From Holophagales bacterium (lineage in GTDB: Bacteria > Acidobacteriota > Thermoanaerobaculia > Multivoradales > Multivoraceae): a stretch of 32,385 bases of DNA. A program made the translations under genes and the position numbers. The notes beneath the pieces were generated by a model. It saw only the letters and a program-made list of their open reading frames with translations. It was not told the origin of the DNA and made no database searches. The stretch covers positions 1 through 32,385 of the forward strand of contig VXSP01000042.1 in NCBI GenBank assembly GCA_009837885.1. The letters are read 5' to 3'. Each line of letters begins with the position of its first letter. The first letter of the stretch is position 1. Below are positions 26,242 to 32,385 of this stretch, in pieces.

Positions 26242-28953
26242 CTATGTCGTCCTGCTCTTGCGGCGGGCTCGTCGCTCCACCCGCACGGCGTGGAGGACCT
26301 CAGGCACGGTGGCCGGTGCGGCGCCGGCGCGGATGCGCTCGCCGGCGAGTTCGAAGGCCAGCTCCCACTGGCGACGCAGGATCGCGTGGGCGGCGAAGAA
26401 GCCGTAGCGGGGGTCGTACATGTGGGTGGCCTCCGACGTCACGCCGTTCACTTCGAGAACCCTCAGGTCCTCGCCGCGCTGGAGGGCCTCGGCGCTCGGG
26501 ACGCGCACGTCGAAGCGGCCGAAGTCGAAGCCGTCGTAGGCGGTGCAGATCGCGTTTATCGCCTGCTCCAGTTCCGGCGTGTGCAGGTCGTTGGCGTCCA
26601 GGAAGATCGTTCCGCGCGAGTGCGCGCCGACTTCGGTCAACTCGACGTTCTCGCCGGCGGCGGGGACGTGCGTCGCCGCTTCGGGATGTTCGCGCCGGTA
26701 GATGTGCGCGATGGCTACCGCGCGCGGGTCGTCGAGGATCAGCCGTTCGAGGGTGCTGGCGCCGTCGCCGGTCACGCTGGGGCGCACCTTGTGGGTGATC
26801 GAGAAGACGTAGCCGTCCCGTGCGCCCGGGTGGCGCGTCCAGAACACGCCGTACTCCTCGCCGTCGACGTACTCCTGCGCGAGCGCGCGCCCGGGCGTGG
26901 CTTCGAAGAACGTGGCCGCTTCGGCGTCGGAGCGCGCCACGGCGACGCCGCGTCCGCGCTCGCCGGTGTCCGGCTTGAGCACGACCGGGTAGTCGAGGTT
27001 CTCGTCCTCGAGGAACCGGTGTAGAGCCGCGACGCGTTCCTCCGGGCTGCAGGTCGGCAGACGCCTCCAGGCCGGCAGCGCCTCGCCGATTCCGGCCAGC
27101 CCGTCCAGGATGTCGCTCTTCGACTCGCCCAGCAGGCCGCCGAGCGGCATGGCGGGGTTGATCGCGGTGAACGCCGTCAGGCTGCCGCGCCGCAGGCCCT
27201 GCCAGAGAATGTAGAGCGCGAGCGGCGGGTAGAACGCCCACGTCGGCCAGAACTCCCAGTGGCGGATGCGCAGCATCCTGCCGCGCCAGAGGCGGCGCCC
27301 GCGCCAGGTGAAGAGCGGCACGACGACGCTCCGTACGGTGAAGATGACGAGGGCCAGGGCCAGCACGGCGCCGAGCAGGCCCCCCGGCAGGCGTCCCCCG
27401 AAGCGTTCGACCGCCTCGCGTCCAAGAAGCACGTTGACGCCGACGAAGGCCGGGGTCCAGATCGCCACGGCGAGGGCGAAGTAGAAGCAGAAGCGGAGCA
27501 GGCTGGTGCGCAGGATGCCGGCCGCCAGGCACGTCGGCAGCCGCGTTCCGGGCAGGAACCGGCTGACCAGGACGACGACCAGGGCTCGCCGGCGCAGCCA
27601 CGCCGAGGCTTCTTCGAACCTGGCTTCGCTGACCCACCACTTGAAGGGCGGCAGCCGGAGAGCCGGCCGGCCCAGTACCCGCGCGAGCCAGGCGATGCCG
27701 AGGTCGCTGCTCAGGATGCCGACGTAGCAGGCGGCGACGGCGACCGGAAAGTCGAGCCGGCCCTGGGCCACGAGCAGGCCGGCGGTGATGCAGGTGAGGT
27801 CCTCGCTGGCGTACGCGGCGAACACGAGGAGCAGGAAGACGATCAGCAGGGCCGGCCCGGTGAACGGCGGCAGGTCCAGGTCGTCGAACGGCAGTGCCGC
27901 CCGCCGTAGCCGCTCCGGTTCGGCGTCGGCGCGGGTCGGCGCCTCGCCGGCCTCGACCCGGCTCAGGAAGTCCTCGATACGGACGGCAAGGTCCTCGCCG
28001 CCGCGAAACAGGAAGAAGTGGCTGTCCGGCCGCATCCACAGCTCGCTGTGCGGCACGATCCGGTGATGCTCCCGCGCCGCGGCGGCCGGCACCAGCGGGT
28101 CCTGGGCGCCGTGGATGATGAAGACCGGCGCTTCGAGGGACTCCAGGATGCCGCGAAGCGGCCGCTGATCCGTGTCGTAGAAGTTGCGGGCGTAGGAGTG
28201 GGCGAGGGCCATGTCCAGGGCGCCGAAGTGCGGGACGAGGTTCCGCACTCCCCAGAACAGGCCGAGCTGAAGACCGTGGAGGCCGTGGTTGACCCGGTAG
28301 TCGCCGAGGAGCTCGAGTTCCTGGACGCCGATCGAGGACATCAGGATGAGGGAGGCCACCCGGTCGGGCGCCTGGTCGGCGAGGTGCAGCGCGACCGCGC
28401 CGCCCATGCTGAAACCGAGGACGTGGAACCGCTCGACGTCCAGCCGATCGAGCAGCTTGAGCGTCGAGTCGCCGTGGCCCCGGGAGGAGTAGTCGGCCAC
28501 TCGGTGGTCGGATGCGCCGAAGCCAGGGAGATCAGGCGCGATGGTCGGTCGATCAAGGTACGCCCGGCTCCGCCTGCGGACAGCAACGTCCTCTCCGGCG
28601 CCATCTGCGTGGCCGTCGTCCGCTCGCTCGTCGTCAGCCCTGCTGAGTAGCCGTTCGACGATCGCCCGTAGCAGAGCGAACTCCGTCAGGAGATCGAAGT
28701 TGTCCGCGCTGCCTGGCGATCCGTGCAGGAGCACGAGGGGAAGGGCTTCGGGACGGTGGGAGCCCGTTTGCTTCCAGGCGATGCGCAGCGTGCGTTCGCC
28801 ACTGGGTGTGGGGATCTCCATCGTCTGGCGATCTTCCGGCAGCGGCTGCTGTTCGTCGCCGGCCAACCGCACGACCGTCGAGACAACAAGCGCCGCGCAG
28901 TAGACGCCGAGGGCGATCCGAAGCCAGGACGGCCGCCGACTGGAGGCCGTCAT
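26242..28953 (-). CDS. Alpha/beta hydrolase-DedA-ATP-grasp three-domain membrane protein
   Basis: A single uninterrupted 903-residue frame. Residues 9-28 form a membrane helix. Residues about 50-330 are an alpha/beta hydrolase: LLHGSPGS (75-82), GFSMGG with S182, HGAQDP with D285, and H312; a polar insert lies at about 104-135. Residues about 365-550 are a DedA/SNARE-associated-type domain with E384 and SRFLPGTR (464-471) before an AG helix. A linker (566-615) contains FTAINP and GESKSDIL. Residues about 635-860 are an ATP-grasp ligase: VVLKP with K660, QEYVDGEEYG (E694), FDVRV (D815) and LEVNG (E834, N836). The catalytic residues of all three parts look intact. It overlaps the acyltransferase gene by ATGA. 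I infer a role in membrane-lipid modification or transport; nothing is proven. Confidence 0.88.
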   Translation of the reverse strand: MTASSRRPSWLRIALGVYCAALVVSTVVRLAGDEQQPLPEDRQTMEIPTPSGERTLRIAWKQTGSHRPEALPLVLLHGSPGSADNFDLLTEFALLRAIVERLLSRADDERADDGHADGAGEDVAVRRRSRAYLDRPTIAPDLPGFGASDHRVADYSSRGHGDSTLKLLDRLDVERFHVLGFSMGGAVALHLADQAPDRVASLILMSSIGVQELELLGDYRVNHGLHGLQLGLFWGVRNLVPHFGALDMALAHSYARNFYDTDQRPLRGILESLEAPVFIIHGAQDPLVPAAAAREHHRIVPHSELWMRPDSHFFLFRGGEDLAVRIEDFLSRVEAGEAPTRADAEPERLRRAALPFDDLDLPPFTGPALLIVFLLLVFAAYASEDLTCITAGLLVAQGRLDFPVAVAACYVGILSSDLGIAWLARVLGRPALRLPPFKWWVSEARFEEASAWLRRRALVVVLVSRFLPGTRLPTCLAAGILRTSLLRFCFYFALAVAIWTPAFVGVNVLLGREAVERFGGRLPGGLLGAVLALALVIFTVRSVVVPLFTWRGRRLWRGRMLRIRHWEFWPTWAFYPPLALYILWQGLRRGSLTAFTAINPAMPLGGLLGESKSDILDGLAGIGEALPAWRRLPTCSPEERVAALHRFLEDENLDYPVVLKPDTGERGRGVAVARSDAEAATFFEATPGRALAQEYVDGEEYGVFWTRHPGARDGYVFSITHKVRPSVTGDGASTLERLILDDPRAVAIAHIYRREHPEAATHVPAAGENVELTEVGAHSRGTIFLDANDLHTPELEQAINAICTAYDGFDFGRFDVRVPSAEALQRGEDLRVLEVNGVTSEATHMYDPRYGFFAAHAILRRQWELAFELAGERIRAGAAPATVPEVLHAVRVERRARRKSRTT

Positions 28954-29792
28954 GGGAAGCGGCGGTCGCCGGTCGACGCGGCCGCTTCCTCACTCGACAC
29001 CATGGGCCGGAACGCGGCAGCCATCCGCTCCCGCAGCCGGCGGACGAGCACCTTTCGGTCCGGGTGCCGGAACGCTCCTTCTCCGAACTCGAGTTCGGCA
29101 TCGATCCGGCGAAGCCTGAGCAGCTCGGGCGCGTGCGGCGTCATCGGCATCTCGCCCCACCAGGCGACGCTCAGGAAGGCGGGATCCTCGTCGTCCGGCG
29201 TCTCGTAGCGCAGAACGGACCAGTGGACGGGCAGTTGTCTGGCGGCTGCGGGCGCGAGCAGGGAGGGCTTCAGCGTCGCCACGGCGTCGCCCGGGGTCGA
29301 GGTGCCTTCGGGGAACAGGATGACCGGATCGCCCGCCTCCAGAGCCTCGGCGATCTGGTCGCCGACCCGCGTGACGTCGCGCCGCCGGCCGCGGTCGACG
29401 AAGATGATGTCGACCGTCCGGCACACGGTCCCGGCCAGGGGCCAGTCGGCTATCTCGGCCTTGGAGACGAAGCGCGCGGGCGAGTGCGCGGCGAGGACCA
29501 GGATGTCGACGTAGGAGATGTGGTTCGAAACGAGCAGCCAGGGCGGCGTGGGCGGCGCGCCCCGGACCGTGACCCGGCAGCCGAGCACGGCCAGGCATGC
29601 GCGGCCCCAGCGGCGCATGATGCCGGAGCGGATCTTCCGCCAGGCCGGATAGCGGCGGCGTGCGAGGAACGGCTTCAGGACGAACAGCGGCAGCCACGCA
29701 GCCACGGTGAGCAGGAGGAACGCCGGGCCTCGCCAGGACAGCCGCCACAGGCGCGCGAGGCGGCGGAGGAAGTGAACGTTGGGGCCGGACAC
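28950..29792 (-). CDS. PlsC/OlsA-like 1-acyl-glycerol-3-phosphate (lyso-aminolipid) acyltransferase
   Basis: The 280-residue protein has an N-terminal hydrophobic helix (about 22-40). Acyltransferase motif I is NHISYVD (90-96; H91 and D96 form HX4D), and motif III is FPEGTST (160-166). FVSKAEIADWPLAGTV matches the AGPAT middle motif. It transfers an acyl chain to a hydroxyl group of a lyso-lipid at the inner membrane. Because it lies 25 bp after an OlsB-like gene, an OlsA-like role on a lyso-aminolipid is as plausible as phosphatidic acid synthesis. The start is GTG. The stop overlaps the start of the fusion gene. Confidence 0.9.
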   Translation of the reverse strand: MSGPNVHFLRRLARLWRLSWRGPAFLLLTVAAWLPLFVLKPFLARRRYPAWRKIRSGIMRRWGRACLAVLGCRVTVRGAPPTPPWLLVSNHISYVDILVLAAHSPARFVSKAEIADWPLAGTVCRTVDIIFVDRGRRRDVTRVGDQIAEALEAGDPVILFPEGTSTPGDAVATLKPSLLAPAAARQLPVHWSVLRYETPDDEDPAFLSVAWWGEMPMTPHAPELLRLRRIDAELEFGEGAFRHPDRKVLVRRLRERMAAAFRPMVSSEEAAASTGDRRFP

Positions 29793-29817
29793 GGAGCCTG
29801 CGACGGGCTTGGCGGTT

Positions 29818-30681
29818 CTACGTGGCAGCCGGCGGCGCCGTGGCGGCCGCCGGAGCCTGGTCGAGCCCGAAGATCAGCCGGATCCGCCTGCTGAGCGTGG
29901 CCGTGTCCATCAGGACCAGGTAGTCGATCGTCTTGAAGTCGCGGTCGATTGCCGGCCGGCTGCAGACGAGGGCGCCGTAGCGCAGGTAGGTCGCGAACAG
30001 GGGTGGTATCTCGACCTCCGGAACTTCCTCGACCGTCTCGGGCGGCGCCTCGCAGCGGGCGTGCTCGAGGACCGGAACGTCGAGGTCCGGCCGGACCTTG
30101 CCCGCCGCGACGAGCTGCCGGTAGAGCCGGATGCCGGCGGCCTGGTCCTGGCTTGTGAGCGAGCAGCAGCCGAACAGGTAGCGGAGCCGGTTGTGAACGA
30201 TGTAGCGGGCCAGGCCCTGCCAGAGCAGGAAGAGAACCGTCCGCTTCCGGTGCCGGCGATGGATGCAGGCGCGGCCGATCTCGACCGACTGATCGAGCAC
30301 GCCGCGGGGCAGGGCGTTCAGGTCGTACTCGATGGCCGAGTAGAAGCCGTTGCCGCGGGCCGCCATGGCGGCCGTCTGCATCCGGTACGTGCCGATCATC
30401 GTGCCGTCCATCCGCTCGACCAGCATGTGGTGGCAACTCGCGTCGAAGTCGTCCGTGTCGCGGCCGGTGTCGTAGGACTCGTCGAGTCCCTCGCCCAGCT
30501 CCAGGTTGAAGACCTTGAAGCGCAGGGTCAGCAGCCGGTCGATGTCCTCGGCGGTGCGCGCGAAACGCAGGCGGTAGGGACCGGCTTCGATCTGTCCGTC
30601 GGGAAGGTGTTCGGGGCTCGGGATCGCAGCGGTGGCGGCCGTCGCGGTCGTCGAGGTGCTTTCTCGGGCCGGGTCCGTCAT
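29818..30681 (-). CDS. OlsB-like GNAT N-acyltransferase (COG3176)
   Basis: The 287-residue protein has a Thr/Ala-rich N-terminal tail (1-25). The GNAT domain typical of OlsB/hemolysin-like acyltransferases follows: YRLRFARTAEDIDRLLTLRFKVF (36-58), DFDASCHHMLVE, GTYRMQTA, VEIGRACIHRRHR, and a central LFLLWQGLARYI stretch. Family members N-acylate amino acids, for example ornithine to lyso-ornithine lipid, using acyl-ACP. The amino acid acceptor cannot be read. It overlaps the upstream gene by ATGA and precedes the PlsC-like gene, matching the order of olsB-olsA style pairs. Confidence 0.85.
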   Translation of the reverse strand: MTDPARESTSTTATAATAAIPSPEHLPDGQIEAGPYRLRFARTAEDIDRLLTLRFKVFNLELGEGLDESYDTGRDTDDFDASCHHMLVERMDGTMIGTYRMQTAAMAARGNGFYSAIEYDLNALPRGVLDQSVEIGRACIHRRHRKRTVLFLLWQGLARYIVHNRLRYLFGCCSLTSQDQAAGIRLYRQLVAAGKVRPDLDVPVLEHARCEAPPETVEEVPEVEIPPLFATYLRYGALVCSRPAIDRDFKTIDYLVLMDTATLSRRIRLIFGLDQAPAAATAPPAAT

Positions 30682-31541
30682 GGGCTGCTCTCCGGTCCGC
30701 CGGAGGTCGCCCGCCGGAGAAGGTCAAGAGGCGGGGTTGACGAACGGATCGCCTTCAAGAAGTACGCGTCCATGAACAGGCGCCCATCCATGCTTCTCAG
30801 CAGGCCGGTGACTTCAACCGGTTGGCCGACGAAAGCGAGCACTTCGGTGCCGACCGGCCGGCCGAGGCTCATCAGATGCACCAGATGCCGCGCTCCGTCC
30901 TCCGTCCGCACCAGCAGGGCGGCGGGAATCCCGCCCCGAATACACAGCGAGGCGCAGTCGCGGTGTGGTTTGCCGCGGCCCGGCTTCATCGCGCCGAGGT
31001 AGCACTTCGTGTCGACGAGCTCGCCGACGAGCTGGTCGGCATGCACCACGACGCGGTGCTCTCCGGTTGGCGTCGTCTCCGGGCGAACGGAAGACCCCGT
31101 GTCGGGGACGGCGGCGCCGGCTGCGTGTCCGTCGGGAAACGTCAGGGAGTGCACTTCGAGCATCGCCGCTTCCGGATTCTGGATCAGCGTGCCTGCGAGT
31201 GCGATCTTCTGTGACGGGCCGGGACGCCACGGTCGGCTCGGCGCCTCGTCCACTTCGAGTCCATGCTTCCCGACGGCGACCAGAAGATACCCGTCGGCCG
31301 GACCGTCCGCCGTGAGCAGCCGGGGATGGGGGTCGACGAGCAGTTCGCCTTCGTAGTCTCGCACCGTGCCGTACTCGAACACGCCCTCGTCGAAGCGTTC
31401 GAGGAGCAGCGCCAGACAGAGGCCGGTCGCCGCCGCCAGGACGAACAGCCCGACGGCCAGCCGGCGCGCGAACCGGCCGATACCAGGGGGCGTTTCGTCG
31501 AGGTAGCCGACGTAGAGCTCGTCATGGCGTTCGCCGGTCAC
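30678..31541 (-). CDS. Single-pass membrane protein with conserved Cys/His cluster, unknown function
   Basis: The 287-residue protein has a cytoplasmic N-terminus (1-26), one membrane helix (about 29-47) and a soluble C-terminal part that should face the periplasm. The distinctive segment at 176-206 holds C180-YLGAMKPG, H193, C196 and C200 followed by IRGGIPAALL, which looks like a metal or redox site. The region around 215-275 resembles a beta-barrel of the OB or NfeD type. I do not recognise a named domain. It is coupled by GTGA to the upstream Rieske/reductase gene and by ATGA to the N-acyltransferase gene. The start is GTG. Confidence 0.75.
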   Translation of the reverse strand: MTGERHDELYVGYLDETPPGIGRFARRLAVGLFVLAAATGLCLALLLERFDEGVFEYGTVRDYEGELLVDPHPRLLTADGPADGYLLVAVGKHGLEVDEAPSRPWRPGPSQKIALAGTLIQNPEAAMLEVHSLTFPDGHAAGAAVPDTGSSVRPETTPTGEHRVVVHADQLVGELVDTKCYLGAMKPGRGKPHRDCASLCIRGGIPAALLVRTEDGARHLVHLMSLGRPVGTEVLAFVGQPVEVTGLLRSMDGRLFMDAYFLKAIRSSTPPLDLLRRATSGGPESSP

Positions 31542-32385
31542 GAAGGCTCCTCGTCGCGGGCTGCGGCGCCGACCCGCGCCGGCTCGGCGCGGGTTCCAGG
31601 CGGGTTCGGTCGGGGATCAACCAGCACCCGGCCGTCGGCGACACGGACGTCGAAGGTCGGAATCGTCTCGGTGAACGGTGGCGGCGAGCAGCCGTCCTCG
31701 GGACGGTACTGGTAGCCGTGCCAGGGGCAGGTGATGCAGCCGTCGATGACCCGGCCTTCACCCAGCGGGCCGTTCTGGTGCTGGCAGACGTTGGAGACGG
31801 CCGCGATCCGTTCGCCGGCGGCCGCGCGATAGCGAAACACGGCGACTCGCTCGCCGCTGAGGACGAAGATCAGCGCGCGGTCGAGCGGGATGTCGGAGAC
31901 GGCGCAAACGTCGACGGCGGAGCCGTCCGGCGCGGCGGCCGGCGCCTGGACGCGTTCGCGCCAGCCGGCCACGAGGTGCAACGAGGCGATGCCGACGAAG
32001 CCAATGGCCAGCAGGACGGCCAGCACCGGCGGCCGCTCCGGGGCCTGCAGACTGCCCAGCGCGACGTGGACGAGGATCAGCCCGTACGCGACGTAGACCA
32101 GCATGTGGAGCGACTTCCAGACCGGCGCGGTCAGGTTGGCGAGCCAGAAGTCGTGCGAGGTCGCCGCCAGCAGGAACAGGATGACGAGCGACGCGAGGCC
32201 GAGCGCCTGGAACGGGAACTGGCTCAGGCTGTCGTAGTTCCCGTTGCTCGCCAGCACGCTGACCAGGGGATTCAGGACCCCGAGGCCGTGGAACTGGACG
32301 ATCGAGAACCCGCCGTGGGCGAGAGCCAGCAGGAACACGCAGACGCCGAGGTGCCGGCGGTTGTAGAGCAGGGGCAGGAACCGCG
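31538..32385 (-). CDS. Ferric-reductase-like membrane protein with C-terminal Rieske domain (partial, N-terminus beyond window)
   Basis: The frame is open to the window edge, so the true start is outside. Visible residues include a YNRRHLGV motif followed by several membrane helices (FLLALAHGGF, ALGLASLVILFLLAATSHDFW, and SLHMLVYVAYGLILVHVALG). These helices carry histidines suited to heme b, as in ferric-reductase/YedZ-like domains. The C-terminal part has a Rieske [2Fe-2S] site: CQHQ followed by CPWHGYQY (C-x-H ... C-x-x-H). It is likely an electron-transfer protein of the inner membrane and the first visible gene of the five-gene operon. Confidence 0.86.
   Translation of the reverse strand, partial: RFLPLLYNRRHLGVCVFLLALAHGGFSIVQFHGLGVLNPLVSVLASNGNYDSLSQFPFQALGLASLVILFLLAATSHDFWLANLTAPVWKSLHMLVYVAYGLILVHVALGSLQAPERPPVLAVLLAIGFVGIASLHLVAGWRERVQAPAAAPDGSAVDVCAVSDIPLDRALIFVLSGERVAVFRYRAAAGERIAAVSNVCQHQNGPLGEGRVIDGCITCPWHGYQYRPEDGCSPPPFTETIPTFDVRVADGRVLVDPRPNPPGTRAEPARVGAAARDEEPS

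Overview
The window is GC-rich and gene-dense. Its gene content points to a heterotrophic bacterium with secreted hydrolases: a DUF1552/DUF1592 pair, a secreted S10 peptidase, an Xre/RES toxin-antitoxin pair, Uma2, PhyH and a phasin. Acidobacteriota, or a planctomycete-like lineage, is the best guess. This is inferred from gene families only, because no rRNA or other decisive marker is present. No tRNA, rRNA, CRISPR array, insertion sequence or phage gene was seen.

Layout. Positions 1-576 hold no convincing gene but contain a 36-bp inverted repeat and a 31-bp direct repeat. Positions 577-3812 (minus) hold a translationally coupled DUF1592-DUF1552 pair with export signals. Positions 3914-5491 (minus) encode a secreted S10 carboxypeptidase, divergent from a secreted metallo-beta-lactamase-fold hydrolase (5525-6550). 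Then come a DUF3311 small membrane protein with an SSS-family symporter (6645-8427) and a 6-phosphofructokinase (8477-9556). An accessory patch at 9559-11255 holds the Xre/RES pair behind a perfect 16-bp palindrome, followed by a Uma2 nuclease-like gene. Positions 11332-14228 (minus) are a split pntAA-pntAB-pntB transhydrogenase operon, preceded by a metal permease fused to a heavy-metal-binding domain (14302-15570, minus).

An iron module reads rightward from 15698. It has a membrane-anchored DtxR-like regulator fused to FeoA-type domains, overlapping feoB, with a DtxR-like inverted repeat upstream. After it come rpmE (type B L31), leuS and a PD-(D/E)XK nuclease-like gene whose stop overlaps the leuS start (all minus). 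Next are an M20 amidohydrolase, a secreted alpha/beta hydrolase, a PhyH-family dioxygenase and a phasin-like protein with a lysine-rich tail.

The right end (26242-32385, minus) is the most unusual part: a tightly coupled five-gene operon that runs off the window. In transcription order it encodes a ferric-reductase-like/Rieske membrane protein (partial), a single-pass membrane protein with a Cys/His cluster, an OlsB-like GNAT N-acyltransferase, a PlsC/OlsA-like O-acyltransferase, and a 903-residue protein joining an alpha/beta hydrolase, a DedA-type membrane domain and an ATP-grasp ligase. The two acyltransferases resemble the pair that makes ornithine-type aminolipids. The fusion protein suggests an extra step, such as acyl removal, translocation or ATP-dependent amide ligation. 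I consider this operon the best candidate for an undescribed system.

Two intergenic elements (6570-6615 and 26188-26229) share a core palindrome and have a second hairpin whose stem differs by paired changes, suggesting a dispersed repeat family.
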